A stretch of 64,000 nucleotides of DNA, from the NCBI RefSeq assembly GCF_029892565.1, contig NZ_JARXVH010000017.1, positions 124,001 to 188,000 of the forward strand, written 5' to 3'. The DNA comes from Streptomyces pseudovenezuelae. Its GTDB lineage: Bacteria; Actinomycetota; Actinomycetes; Streptomycetales; Streptomycetaceae. The notes beneath the pieces are model-generated. The model searched no databases, had not been told where the DNA came from, and saw nothing but the letters and a program-made list of their open reading frames with translations. Shown in pieces: positions 23,825 to 33,005 of this stretch; the stretch's first letter is position 1; the number at the start of each line of letters is the position of its first letter. A program made the translations under genes and the position numbers.

Positions 23825-25321
23825 TCAGTGGACGTCGCCCATCAGCTCGCGGACCCTCTTGCGGTACATGCACACCGCCGCACCCGCGATCACCGCGAGC
23901 ACCGCCTCCAGCGCCACGATCCCCGTCTTGTTGAGGTCGACCCCCGCGATGGAGAGCAGACCCGTGGTCGCGTCACCGGCGGTGACCGCCAGGAACCAGA
24001 CGCCCATCATCTGCGAGGCGTACTTCGCCGGTGCCATCTTCGTGGTGACCGAGAGGCCGACCGGGGAGAGCGTCAGTTCGCCGACGGTCTGCACGAAGTA
24101 GATGCCGACCAGCCACAGCGCGGCCGCCTTGTGACCGCCGTCGGCGATCCCCAGCGGGGCGAGGAAGAGGAAGAACGACGCCCCGACCAGCACCAGACCC
24201 ATCGCGAACTTCGTCGCAGTGCTCGGCTCCTTGCCGCGCCGCGCGAGCGCCAGCCAGGCCCAGGCGAAGACCGGCGCGAGCGCCATGATCATGACCGGGT
24301 TGACCGACTGGTACCAGGAGACCGGGAACTCCCAGCCGAAGATCGTGTTGTCGGCGGAGGAGTCCGCGAACAGGGACACGGTCGAGCCGCCCTGGTCGTA
24401 GATCATCCAGAACACGGCCGCGGCCACGAAGAACCAGATGTACGCGGACATCTTCGACTGCTCGGCGCGGTCGAGGTCCTTGTCCCGCTTGATCCGGGCG
24501 ATGACCAGCACCGGGATGATCAGACCGGCCACGGTGATCGGGACCAGCAGCCAGTTCAGCGTGTAGTGGCCGGAGAGGCCGACGACCGCGTAGAAGACGA
24601 TCGCGACGGCCGCCCAGAGGCCCGCCTTGCGCAGCGTGGCCGCCTTCTCCTCGGCGGACATCGGCGTGGGGACGAGGTCCGAGCGCGAGCTCAGGTGCCG
24701 GGTGCCGAGCAGGAACTGGGCCAGACCCAGCGCCATACCGAGCGCGGCGAGCGCGAAGCCCAGGTGCCAGTTGACGTTCTCGCCGACGGTGCCGATGGCC
24801 AGCGGCGCGGCGAACGCGCCCACGTTGATGCCGATGTAGAAGACGGTGAAGCCACCGTCGCGGCGCGGGTCGTCCGGGCCGTCGTAGAGGTGGCCGACCA
24901 TCGTGGAGATGTTGGCCTTCAGCAGACCCGAGCCGATCGCGACCAGGCCGAGACCACCGTAGAAGGTGCCGGCGCTCGGCAGGGCCAGGGTGAGGTGGCC
25001 GAGCATGATGATCACGCCGGCGACGGCGACGGTCTTGCGGGGGCCCAGGACCCGGTCCGCGAACCAGCCGCCCGGTAGGGCGAGCAGGTACACGAGGGAC
25101 AGGTACACCGAGTAGATCGCGGTAGCGGTGGCCGCGCTCAGGTGCAGGCCACCCGGGGCGACCAGGTACAGCGGGAGGAGGGCCTTCATGCCGTAGTAGG
25201 AGAAGCGCTCCCACATCTCGGTCATGAAGAGAGTGGCCAGTCCGCGGGGGTGGCCGAAGAAGGTCTTCTCGGATCCGGGGGTGCCCGGAGTCACCGAGTC
25301 CTTCGTCAGGCTGGACGCCAT
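23825..25321 (-). CDS. Proton-dependent oligopeptide transporter (POT/PTR family)
   Basis: 498-residue membrane transporter for di- and tripeptides driven by protons. The hallmark EMWERFSYYGMKALLPLYL (ExxERFxYYG) is near residues 35-53, and FYIGINVGAFAAPLAIG matches the second PTR signature. About fourteen hydrophobic helices can be traced. The ATG at 25321 follows a reverse-strand AGGAT ribosome-like site. A DxxD-type or other soluble domain is absent. It stands alone between the surface operon and a two-component system. Confidence 0.94.
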   Translation of the reverse strand: MASSLTKDSVTPGTPGSEKTFFGHPRGLATLFMTEMWERFSYYGMKALLPLYLVAPGGLHLSAATATAIYSVYLSLVYLLALPGGWFADRVLGPRKTVAVAGVIIMLGHLTLALPSAGTFYGGLGLVAIGSGLLKANISTMVGHLYDGPDDPRRDGGFTVFYIGINVGAFAAPLAIGTVGENVNWHLGFALAALGMALGLAQFLLGTRHLSSRSDLVPTPMSAEEKAATLRKAGLWAAVAIVFYAVVGLSGHYTLNWLLVPITVAGLIIPVLVIARIKRDKDLDRAEQSKMSAYIWFFVAAAVFWMIYDQGGSTVSLFADSSADNTIFGWEFPVSWYQSVNPVMIMALAPVFAWAWLALARRGKEPSTATKFAMGLVLVGASFFLFLAPLGIADGGHKAAALWLVGIYFVQTVGELTLSPVGLSVTTKMAPAKYASQMMGVWFLAVTAGDATTGLLSIAGVDLNKTGIVALEAVLAVIAGAAVCMYRKRVRELMGDVH

Positions 25322-25651
25322 GGTCGATCCTTGCTGCTGGGGTCACGCATGCGTTTCTCTCAGGGCCGGCGTGGGGCCGGCCCGGCACACAAAAGAGACC
25401 TTCAGCGTCAATCCCTCGCCAAAGGTCCCCACGGTGCTACAGGCGTCCGATCACCATACGGCAGGATACTGCTGGATATGGAAGGACTTGAGACACGGAT
25501 CACAGGTGTCGATGGAACCGGAAGCCTGTTTCCAAGGCTCATCCCACGATCGCATCCCACAGACAGAGGTTCGCACCAGAACGCCCCAAGGTAAGAATCA
25601 TGGAGGCCGATCACACCCCAGCTCAGGTAAAGAGCGGTCTACCATCACCTC
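25322..25651. other. Intergenic region, transporter / response regulator
   Basis: 330 bases without a convincing gene; the short frames here lack codon bias. It holds GC-rich inverted sequence around 25365-25385 and a short inverted repeat GACCTT/AAGGTC near 25397-25429. Divergent promoters are expected, but I could not assign boxes. Confidence 0.4.
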
Positions 25652-26329
25652 ATGACCCGTGTACTGCTCGCCGAGGACGACGCGTCCATCTCGGAGCCGC
25701 TGGCCCGCGCCCTGCGCCGGGAAGGCTACGAGGTCGAGGTGCGTGAGGACGGCCCCACTGCGCTCGACGCCGGGATCCAGGGCGGCGTCGACCTGGTCGT
25801 GCTCGACCTTGGGCTGCCCGGCATGGACGGCCTGGAGGTCGCCCGCCGCCTGCGCGCCGAGGGGCACGCCGTGCCCATCCTCATCCTGACTGCGCGCGCC
25901 GACGAGGTGGACACCGTCGTCGGCCTCGACGCGGGCGCCGACGACTACGTCACCAAGCCCTTCCGGCTCGCCGAACTGCTCGCCCGTGTCCGGGCGCTGC
26001 TGCGGCGCGGTGCGGCGGAGCCGGCGCAGCCGCCTGCCACGCACGGCGTGCGCATCGACGTCGAGTCGCATCGGGCGTGGATGGGGGACGAGGAACTCCA
26101 GCTCACCGCCAAGGAGTTCGACCTCCTTCGGGTGCTCGTGCGCGACGCCGGGCGGGTGGTGACCCGGGACCAGTTGATGCGGGAGGTCTGGGACACGACC
26201 TGGTGGTCGTCGACCAAGACGCTCGACATGCACATCTCCTGGTTGCGGAAGAAGCTGGGCGACGATGCGGCGAATCCTCGGTACATCGCCACGGTGCGTG
26301 GTGTGGGATTCCGGTTCGAGAAGAGTTGA
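25652..26329 (+). CDS. OmpR-family response regulator
   Basis: 225 residues. Receiver domain with acidic pair D9/D10, phospho-acceptor D52 (VVLDLGLPGMDGLEVARRL), T80 and K102 (DDYVTKPF). A winged-helix domain follows with LTAKEFDLLRVLVRDAGRVV and SWLRKKLGDDAANPRYIATV, ending RGVGFRFEKS. The partner kinase lies 138 bases downstream on the same strand. Targets are unknown; the adjacent peptide transporter is a candidate. Confidence 0.95.
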   Translation: MTRVLLAEDDASISEPLARALRREGYEVEVREDGPTALDAGIQGGVDLVVLDLGLPGMDGLEVARRLRAEGHAVPILILTARADEVDTVVGLDAGADDYVTKPFRLAELLARVRALLRRGAAEPAQPPATHGVRIDVESHRAWMGDEELQLTAKEFDLLRVLVRDAGRVVTRDQLMREVWDTTWWSSTKTLDMHISWLRKKLGDDAANPRYIATVRGVGFRFEKS

Positions 26330-26367
26330 GTGCGCTCTCGCCGTAGGGGCTGGTGCAGCGCGGCGAG

Positions 26368-26410
26368 TGCGGGTTCGTCGTGGCTGGTCGCGCAGTTCCC
26401 CGCGCCCCTA
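26368..26410. repeat. Dispersed Streptomyces intergenic repeat
   Basis: The stretch from 26371 includes TGGCTGGTCGCGCAGTTCCC and CGCGCCCCTAA. I recognise this from memory as a sequence found many times between Streptomyces genes. It separates the regulator and kinase genes. Confidence 0.55.
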
Positions 26411-26467
26411 AGAACGAGGGCGTTCGCGTAACCGGCCCCGTGTGGCACAGCCCGTCGGAGGAAGTTC

Positions 26468-27745
26468 GTGCGCCGTCGCCTTATCCAGTCCACCCTGGCC
26501 GTCGTGCTGGTGGTGATCGCCGTGTTCGGGGTGTCTCTCGTCATCGTCGAGACCCGGACCATCAGCAACAGCGCGCAGGAGCGGGTCAGTTCCGAGGCGC
26601 AGCGGCTGGCCAGCATCGTGGACAGCCGGCTCATCGGGGCCGGGACCGTGAACGCCGAGGTGCTGCGGAGCCAGGTGACGCAGGAGCGGTACGCCGTGAT
26701 CCGGATCCCCGGTGAGCAGGTCATCGAGGTCGGCACCCGGCCCGAGGGTGAGGTCATCCGCGGGCATGCCAAGGGTGAGGAGGGCGAGACGGTCGTCGTC
26801 GAGGAGCCCCGCTCGACCGTCACCCGGGAGGTCGGCCGGACGCTGCTGATCATCGGCCTGGTCGCGCTGCTCGCGGTGATCGCCGCCGTACTGCTGGCGA
26901 TCCGCCAGGCCAACCGGCTCGCCTCCCCGCTCACCGACCTCGCCGAGACCGCCGAACGTCTCGGCTCCGGCGACCCGCGTCCCCGCCACAAGCGCTACAG
27001 CGTGCCCGAGCTGGACCGGGTCGCCGACGTCCTCGACGCCTCCGCCGAGCGCATCGCCCGCATGCTCACCGCCGAGCGCAGGCTGGCCGCCGACGCCTCG
27101 CACCAGTTGCGTACGCCGCTGACGGCGCTGTCGATGCGGCTGGAGGAGATCACCCTCACCGACGACCCGGACACGGTGAAGGAGGAGGCCAACGTCGCCC
27201 TCACCCAGGTCGAGCGGCTCACGGACGTGGTGGAGCGGCTGCTGACCAACTCCCGCGACCCGCGCACCGGCAACGCCGTCTCCTTCGACCTCGACGAGGT
27301 CATCCAGCAGCAGCTCGCCGAGTGGCGCCCCGCCTACCGCAGCTCGGGCCGCGCGATCGTCAGCTCCGGCAAGCGGCATCTGCAGGCGGTGGGCACGCCG
27401 GGCGCGGTGGCGCAGGTGCTGGCGGCGCTGATCGAGAACTCGCTCATGCACGGCGGCGGCACGGTCGCGCTGCGCACCCGCGTGGTCGGCAACCAGGCCG
27501 TCGTCGAGGTGACGGACGAGGGGCCGGGGGTGCCCGCCGATCTGGGGGCGCGGATCTTCGAGCGGACCATCAGCGGCCGCAACTCCACGGGCATCGGCCT
27601 CGCGGTCGCCCGCGACCTCGCGGAGGCCGACGGGGGCCGTCTGGAGATGCTCCAGACCAAGCCCCCGGTATTCGGCCTCTTCCTCTCCCGCAACCCGCTC
27701 AAGCGCTCGCTGGAGCCGGACGAGGACGAACCGACGGTTCGCTGA
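26468..27745 (+). CDS. Two-component sensor histidine kinase
   Basis: 425 residues from a GTG. Two membrane helices (residues ~8-26 and ~123-145) enclose a short extracytoplasmic sensor of about 100 residues; a HAMP segment follows. The phospho-acceptor is H212 in ADASHQLRTPLTAL, and the ATPase shows N box AALIENSLMHGGG, DEGPGVPADL and GIGLAVARDLAEADGG. It pairs with the OmpR regulator upstream. The small sensor has no recognised ligand domain. Confidence 0.93.
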   Translation: MRRRLIQSTLAVVLVVIAVFGVSLVIVETRTISNSAQERVSSEAQRLASIVDSRLIGAGTVNAEVLRSQVTQERYAVIRIPGEQVIEVGTRPEGEVIRGHAKGEEGETVVVEEPRSTVTREVGRTLLIIGLVALLAVIAAVLLAIRQANRLASPLTDLAETAERLGSGDPRPRHKRYSVPELDRVADVLDASAERIARMLTAERRLAADASHQLRTPLTALSMRLEEITLTDDPDTVKEEANVALTQVERLTDVVERLLTNSRDPRTGNAVSFDLDEVIQQQLAEWRPAYRSSGRAIVSSGKRHLQAVGTPGAVAQVLAALIENSLMHGGGTVALRTRVVGNQAVVEVTDEGPGVPADLGARIFERTISGRNSTGIGLAVARDLAEADGGRLEMLQTKPPVFGLFLSRNPLKRSLEPDEDEPTVR

Positions 27746-27788
27746 CCGGGGCGGGCGCAGGGGCTGGGCTCTGGCCGGAGAGGGCGTC

Positions 27789-28298
27789 TCAGCTGGCGCG
27801 CTGCTGGACCGGTGGCCGTACCGTGGTCTCGGCCTCCTCCAGGAACGATTCCGCGCTCGCTACGGCCTCGCGGGCCGGCAGTGCGCGGAACACCCAGGAG
27901 CGGTAGGACCAGAAACGGAACAGGGTCGCGATGCCGATGCCGAGGAACTTGAAGATGTTGCTCTGCAGCGGGCTGTCCCAGCCGAAGCCGTACGTCGCCG
28001 CGTACAGCACGCCGTTCTCGATCACCAGGCCGACCGCGCTGAACAGCAGGAACAGCGTCAGTTCCTTCGTCCGCCCGCCCTTGTCGCGGTCGCGGTAGGT
28101 GAAATAGCGGAAGCCGATGTAGTTGAAGACGATCGCCACGACCGTCGCTATGACGCTCGCGCGGACCACCTGGAGATCGGTGGAGTGCCGCATGAGGTTG
28201 AACACGCCGAGGTTGACGAGAAGCCCCGCGCCGCCCACCGCGCCGAACTTGGCGGCCTCGTGTACGAGCCTTCGCAGCCCGGAGGAACCACGTCCCAT
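27789..28298 (-). CDS. GtrA-family membrane protein
   Basis: 169 residues with four transmembrane helices, matching the GtrA/DPMS family often linked to transfer of undecaprenyl-linked sugars. Family features are FGAVGGAGLLVNLGVFNLM, VVAIVFNYIGFRYFTYRDR and FLGIGIATLFRFWSYRSWVF. A charged cytoplasmic tail follows. It lies divergent from purK, ending convergently with the kinase gene. In this window full of wall-glycopolymer genes a flippase-like role is plausible. Confidence 0.9.
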   Translation of the reverse strand: MGRGSSGLRRLVHEAAKFGAVGGAGLLVNLGVFNLMRHSTDLQVVRASVIATVVAIVFNYIGFRYFTYRDRDKGGRTKELTLFLLFSAVGLVIENGVLYAATYGFGWDSPLQSNIFKFLGIGIATLFRFWSYRSWVFRALPAREAVASAESFLEEAETTVRPPVQQRAS

Positions 28299-28506
28299 GG
28301 TCGTGCAGGCCCCCGTCCGGTCGGTTTCGTCAACTCAGCCATGCTAACCACCACCCGTTCGTAATCTCCTGTGTACGAGCTCACAGCTGGGGAACAGCTC
28401 GGGAAGAACTGCGGAAAAGCGGGGGAAAAGCCGGGTAAGAGCCGATGTGGAGCCGGAGAGAACGGCCGGAAATCGGCGGCGCCGGTCCGGCCGATACCCT
28501 GGGGGT

Positions 28507-29667
28507 GTGACGTTCCCGGTAGTCGGCATGGTCGGCGGGGGCCAGCTCGCTCGTATGACACACGAGGCAGGCATCCCGCTCGGCATCAGGTTCAAGCTCC
28601 TCAGTGACACCCCTCAGGATTCCGCGGCGCAGGTCGTCAGCGATGTCGTCATCGGCGACCATCGCGACCTCGACACGCTGCGTGACTTCGCGCGGGGCTG
28701 CGATGTGATCACCTTCGATCACGAACACGTACCCGTCGAGCATCTACGGGCCCTGGAGGCGGACGGCATCCCCGTGCGCCCCGGCCCCGACGCGCTCATG
28801 CACGCCCAGGACAAGGGCGTGATGCGGGCGCGGCTCGACGCGATCGGGGTGCCGTGCCCGCGGCACCGGATCGTGCGCGACCCGGCGGACGTGGCCGCGT
28901 TCGCGGCGGAAGGCGTGCCCGAGGGCGCGGAGGGCGACGGTTTCCCGGTCGTCCTCAAGACCGTCCGCGGCGGCTACGACGGCAAGGGCGTCTGGGTCGT
29001 CGACTCCGTGACGGAGGCCGAGGCCCCGTTCCGCGCGGGCGTGCCCGTCCTCGCCGAGGAGAAGGTCGACTACGTCCGCGAGCTCGCCGCCAACGTCGTC
29101 CGCTCTCCGCACGGCCAGGCCGTCGCCTACCCGGTCGTCGAGTCCCAGCAGGTGGACGGCGTCTGCGACACGGTCATCGCGCCCGCCCCCGACCTCGACG
29201 AGTCCCTCGCCCTGAAGGCCGAGGAACTGGCCCTGCGCATCGCCAAGGAACTGGATGTCGTCGGCCACCTCGCCGTCGAGCTGTTCCAGACCCACGACGG
29301 CCGCATCCTCGTCAACGAACTGGCCATGCGCCCGCACAACTCGGGCCACTGGACCCAGGACGGCGCGATCACCAGCCAGTTCGCCAACCACGTCCGCGCG
29401 GTCCTCGACCTCCCCCTCGGCGACCCGCGCCCGCGCGCGAGGTGGACCGTCATGGTCAACGTCCTCGGCGGCGACTACCCGGACATGTACTCCGCGTACC
29501 TGCACTGCATGGCCCGCGATCCCAAGCTCAAGATCCACATGTACGGCAAGGACGTGAAGCCCGGCCGCAAGGTCGGTCACGTCAACACCTACGGCGACGA
29601 CCTGGACGAGGTGCTGGAGCGCGCCCGTCACGCCGCCGGTTATCTGAAAGGCACGATCACCGAATGA
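28507..29667 (+). CDS. purK: N5-carboxyaminoimidazole ribonucleotide synthase
   Basis: ATP-dependent carboxylation of aminoimidazole ribonucleotide in purine synthesis. 386 residues with an ATP-grasp fold: FPVVGMVGGGQLARM at the start, LKTVRGGYDGKGVWVV (ATP loop), ELAANVVRSPHGQAVAYPVV, and LVNELAMRPHNSGHWTQDGA. A GTG at 28507 is chosen; in-frame ATG further upstream (28447) would add a basic stretch without homology. Its stop overlaps purE (ATGA), confirming an operon. Confidence 0.95.
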   Translation: MTFPVVGMVGGGQLARMTHEAGIPLGIRFKLLSDTPQDSAAQVVSDVVIGDHRDLDTLRDFARGCDVITFDHEHVPVEHLRALEADGIPVRPGPDALMHAQDKGVMRARLDAIGVPCPRHRIVRDPADVAAFAAEGVPEGAEGDGFPVVLKTVRGGYDGKGVWVVDSVTEAEAPFRAGVPVLAEEKVDYVRELAANVVRSPHGQAVAYPVVESQQVDGVCDTVIAPAPDLDESLALKAEELALRIAKELDVVGHLAVELFQTHDGRILVNELAMRPHNSGHWTQDGAITSQFANHVRAVLDLPLGDPRPRARWTVMVNVLGGDYPDMYSAYLHCMARDPKLKIHMYGKDVKPGRKVGHVNTYGDDLDEVLERARHAAGYLKGTITE

Positions 29668-30203
29668 GTTCCGTCGCAGGTCCTGTCGTGGGAATCGTCA
29701 TGGGGTCGGACTCCGACTGGCCCGTCATGGAGGCCGCCGCCAAGGCCCTCGACGAGTTCGAGATCGGGTACGAGGTCGACGTCCTCTCCGCGCACCGCAT
29801 GCCGCGCGAGATGATCACGTACGGCGAGCGGGCCGACGGCCGCGGCCTCAAGGTGATCATCGCGGGCGCGGGCGGCGCCGCCCACCTGCCCGGCATGCTC
29901 GCCTCCGTCACCCCCCTGCCGGTGATCGGCGTCCCCGTCCCCCTGAAGTACCTGGACGGCATGGACTCCCTGCTCTCCATCGTGCAGATGCCGGCCGGCG
30001 TCCCCGTCGCCACCGTCTCGGTCGCCGGCGCCCGCAACGCCGGCCTCCTCGCCGCCCGCATCCTCGCCACCCACGACGAGGAACTCCTCACCCGCATGCG
30101 GGACTTCCAGCAGGAACTGAACGACCAGGCCACCGAGAAGGGCAAACGCCTGCGCGCCAAGGTCGACGGCGGCGGCAACGGCGGCTTCGGTTTCGGGAAG
30201 TGA
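29664..30203 (+). CDS. purE: N5-carboxyaminoimidazole ribonucleotide mutase
   Basis: Class I PurE of 179 residues that rearranges N5-CAIR to CAIR, the step after PurK. Active-site segments are GIVMGSDSDWPVMEAAA, VDVLSAHRMP, IIAGAGGAAHLPGM and GVPVPLKYLDGMDSLLSIVQMP. The ATG overlaps the purK stop. A short Gly-rich C-terminal extension is added to the usual core. The next gene, a dipeptidase, starts within a few bases, so all three may be cotranscribed. Confidence 0.97.
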   Translation: MSSVAGPVVGIVMGSDSDWPVMEAAAKALDEFEIGYEVDVLSAHRMPREMITYGERADGRGLKVIIAGAGGAAHLPGMLASVTPLPVIGVPVPLKYLDGMDSLLSIVQMPAGVPVATVSVAGARNAGLLAARILATHDEELLTRMRDFQQELNDQATEKGKRLRAKVDGGGNGGFGFGK

Positions 30204-30208
30204 CGGCC

Positions 30209-31387
30209 ATGACATCGCTCGATGAAGCCCGGGCCCTGCTCGCCGAGTTCCCGGTCGTCGACGGGCACAACGACCTGCCCTGGGCGCTGCGCAAGCAGGT
30301 CGGTTACGACCTGAACTCCCGTGACATCGCCGCGCACCAGAACGCCCATCTGCACACCGACCTGCCGCGGCTGCGCGAGGGCGGGGTCGGGGCGCAGTAC
30401 TGGTCGGTGTACGTCCCCTCCGACCAGCCCGAGCCGGTCGCGGCGACGCTGGAACAGATCGACTGCGTACGGCAGTTGCTGGCCCGCTACCCGGCCGACC
30501 TGGCGCCCGCGCTGACCGCGGCGGACATGGAGGCGGCGCGCGGGGAGGGTCGTATCGCCTCGTTGATGGGTGCGGAGGGCGGGCATTCCATCGCCAACTC
30601 CCTCGGCACGCTGCGGGGGTTGTACGCCCTCGGTGTGCGCTACATGACGCTCACCCACAACGGCAACGTGCCGTGGGCGGACTCGGCGACCGACGAGCCC
30701 GGTGTCGACGGGCTGTCGGAGTTCGGCCGTGAGGTCGTGCGGGAGATGAACCGCGAGGGCATGCTCGTCGACCTCTCGCACGTGGCGGCGACGACGATGC
30801 GGGACGCGCTCGACACGTCGACGGCGCCGGTGATCTTCTCCCACTCCTCCTCGCGGGCCGTCTGCGACCACCCGCGCAACATCCCGGACGACGTCCTCGA
30901 GCGGCTGCCCGCGAACGGTGGCGTGGCGATGGTGACGTTCGTGCCGAAGTTCGTGCTCCAGGCGGCCGTGGACTGGACGGCCGCCGCCGACGAGAACCTG
31001 CGCGCCCACGGACTGCACCACCTCGACACCAGCCCCGAGGCGATGAAGCTCCACCGCGCCTTCGAGGAGCGCACCCCCCGCCCGGTCGCCACGGTCTCGA
31101 CGGTCGCCGACCACCTCGACCACATGCGCGAGGTCGCGGGCGTCGACCACCTCGGCATCGGCGGCGACTACGACGGCACCGCCTTCACCCCCGACGGTCT
31201 GAACGACGTCTCCGGCTACCCCAACCTCATCGCCGAACTCCTCGACCGCGGCTGGTCGAAGCCCGATCTGGCCAAGGTGACCTGGCAGAACGCCGTACGG
31301 GTGCTGGGCGCCGCCGAGGACGTGTCCCGCGACCTCCGGGCGACGCGCGCCCCGTCCAACGCCACGATCGAGTCGCTCGACGGCTGA
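30209..31387 (+). CDS. M19 membrane-dipeptidase-type zinc dipeptidase
   Basis: 392 residues, cytoplasmic (no signal peptide), cleaving dipeptides with a two-zinc site. All ligands are present: H20 and D22 in VVDGHNDLPWAL, the bridging Glu in LMGAEGGHSI, His residues in SHSSSRAVCDHPRNIP, and Asp in GIGGDYDG. I chose the ATG at 30209; a GTG at 30200 overlapping the purE stop is possible. Homologous to the structurally studied S. coelicolor renal-dipeptidase-like protein (from memory). A paralogue lacking these ligands is encoded at 33006. Confidence 0.93.
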   Translation: MTSLDEARALLAEFPVVDGHNDLPWALRKQVGYDLNSRDIAAHQNAHLHTDLPRLREGGVGAQYWSVYVPSDQPEPVAATLEQIDCVRQLLARYPADLAPALTAADMEAARGEGRIASLMGAEGGHSIANSLGTLRGLYALGVRYMTLTHNGNVPWADSATDEPGVDGLSEFGREVVREMNREGMLVDLSHVAATTMRDALDTSTAPVIFSHSSSRAVCDHPRNIPDDVLERLPANGGVAMVTFVPKFVLQAAVDWTAAADENLRAHGLHHLDTSPEAMKLHRAFEERTPRPVATVSTVADHLDHMREVAGVDHLGIGGDYDGTAFTPDGLNDVSGYPNLIAELLDRGWSKPDLAKVTWQNAVRVLGAAEDVSRDLRATRAPSNATIESLDG

Positions 31388-31412
31388 GCGGACGCGGTGG
31401 CGGCCGGTACCG

Positions 31413-31445
31413 GAGTGCGGGGCGCCGAACGGGTTCCCCGCACTC
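31413..31445. terminator. Convergent terminator hairpin
   Basis: GAGTGCGGGG (31413-31422) pairs with CCCCGCACTC (31436-31445), between the dipeptidase stop and the convergent SDR stop. Confidence 0.7.
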
Positions 31446-31454
31446 GGCGGCGTT

Positions 31455-32360
31455 TCATGCCGCGGGCTGGGCGGCCTTCCAAGCGCGGTAGTGGCGGGTC
31501 GGGTCGTCGGTGAACGAGGTGTGGCGGGGGGTCCAGCCCAGGAGGCGGTGGGCCTTGGCGCTGGTGACCAACTCGTCCTGGTCGGCGGCCAGTTGCAGCA
31601 TGCCGCCCGCCTCCGCGCTCTCCAGGGCTATCTCGCCGGTGTGGCCGGCGGCCCGTACGGCGGTGCGCTGCATGTCCAGGGCGGTCAGCCGCTGGTCGTC
31701 GGCGACGACGAAGGTCTCTCCGTCCACGGCGGCCGGGTTGTCGAGGATGCGGGCGTAGGCGTCGGCGAGGTCGTCGACGTGGATCCAGCTCCAGCGCTTG
31801 GCGGTGTCGCCGTAGAAGACGGGGCTGCCCGCCTCGGCGGCGGCGAACCACTGGCCGGTCATGGAGGTGCTCGCGGGGCCGCCGTACATGAACCCGGGGC
31901 GGACCAGGGTGTGGGCGAGGCCGGAGGCGGCCAGCTCCTTCTCCAGCGCGAAGCGGAAGCCGATCGGGCTCTCGGGGTTGCCGGGGGTGTTCTCGTCCAT
32001 GAGGGGCAGACCGGTGCGGCCGTAGGAGGAGATGCCGGTGGTGAAGACCAGGTGGCGGTGGCGGCCGTCGCGCTCCTGGGCGGCGAGCAGTTCGGCGAAG
32101 AGGCGTTGGTCGCCGCCGACGGGGTCGCTCATGTCCATCAGCAGGTGGACGACCGCGTCGGTGCCGTCGAGGTGGTCGCGCCAGGTGTCCGGCTTGGTGA
32201 AGTCGCCCTCGACGGCGGTGACTTCGTCCGCGGTGAGCGCGTGGGCCGCGGGGGCGGAGGTGTCGCGGGCCAGGCCCAGGACGGTGTGTCCGGCGCGGGC
32301 GAGGGCGGCCGAGACACGGCGGCCCGCGTAGCCGGTGGCGCCGATGACGAGGATCTGCAT
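31455..32360 (-). CDS. NAD(P)-binding epimerase/reductase (atypical SDR)
   Basis: 301 residues with N-terminal Rossmann motif ILVIGATGYAGRRVSAAL and GxxGxxG spacing of the extended or atypical short-chain dehydrogenase group. VFTTGISSYGRT and GFRFALEKELAASGL (YxxxK replaced by F..EK) show a degenerate active site, and YGDTAKRWSWIHVDDLADAY is typical of epimerase-like proteins. Substrate unknown. It is divergent from a decayed MarR-type gene whose lost 5' end would have overlapped this start. Confidence 0.85.
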   Translation of the reverse strand: MQILVIGATGYAGRRVSAALARAGHTVLGLARDTSAPAAHALTADEVTAVEGDFTKPDTWRDHLDGTDAVVHLLMDMSDPVGGDQRLFAELLAAQERDGRHRHLVFTTGISSYGRTGLPLMDENTPGNPESPIGFRFALEKELAASGLAHTLVRPGFMYGGPASTSMTGQWFAAAEAGSPVFYGDTAKRWSWIHVDDLADAYARILDNPAAVDGETFVVADDQRLTALDMQRTAVRAAGHTGEIALESAEAGGMLQLAADQDELVTSAKAHRLLGWTPRHTSFTDDPTRHYRAWKAAQPAA

Positions 32361-32371
32361 GAGAGTGCTCC

Positions 32372-32638
32372 GTGTGCTGTGTCGTGCCGCGCATCACGCG
32401 CATCATCGAAGGCCTGTCCCGCCACGACCTGGTGCGCAAGGAGCGCCATGGCCTGGACGCACGTGGCAGCGAAGCCGTCCTCACCGATGCCGGACTGCGA
32501 GCCATGCACGCGGCTCAGCCCGCCCACCTCGCCAGCGTCCGGCGCCGGGTCCTCGACCACATCCCGGCCGACCTCCTGCCGGGCATCGCCGAAACCCTGG
32601 CCAGGCTCGCCGGCGGAGGCACCGATGCGGATCGGTGA
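32372..32638 (+). pseudogene. Remnant of a MarR-family regulator (5' end missing)
   Basis: 88 codons that align with only the C-terminal half of a MarR regulator: ITRIIEGLSRHDLVRKERHG is the recognition helix and wing entrance, then SEAVLTDAGLRAMHAAQPAH and ARLAG. The N-terminal dimerisation helices and first part of the winged helix are absent, and the SDR gene begins 11 bases upstream on the other strand. No ribosome site supports the GTG. I judge it a truncated relic rather than a functional short gene. Confidence 0.65.
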
Positions 32639-32903
32639 GCCGGCGCGGCGGACCGGCGTGAGTGAGCGGTCGTTGCGGTGCTACGAGGCTCAGGGGCTGG
32701 TCGCGGCCGGGCTGCACAGCGGCCGTGTCGGGCAGGTGCCGCCCTGTATGCGGGACGCGGACGGCGGGCCGTCGGCGGCGGCCACGCCGATGCTGGTCGC
32801 CCACCTCGCCGCGGAGCGCGAGCGCAGCGACCGGACCGTCGCCGACCTGCGGCGTTCCCGGGAGACGCCGGACGAGGTCATCGACGCGGCCCGGGGTCGC
32901 TGA
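32625..32903 (+). pseudogene. MerR-family regulator with internal deletion
   Basis: 92 codons. The start MRIGEPARRTGVSERSLRCY is a normal MerR helix-turn-helix and the end AERERSDRTVADLRRSRETP is a normal coiled tail. Between them, YEAQGLV runs straight into AAGLHSGRVGQVPPCM, so the usual ~30 residues of wing and second helix pair are missing in frame. Such a protein should not bind DNA in the standard way. It overlaps the MarR remnant by 14 bases, suggesting one decaying locus. Confidence 0.6.
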
Positions 32904-33005
32904 ACCGGCCGACCCCCGAACGCCCCACCCACCAGGAAGGCTTCCGGCCCCCGTGCGACGGTGACCGTACCCCCACCGGGACTTTCACGACGTACGGAGC
33001 CCGCC

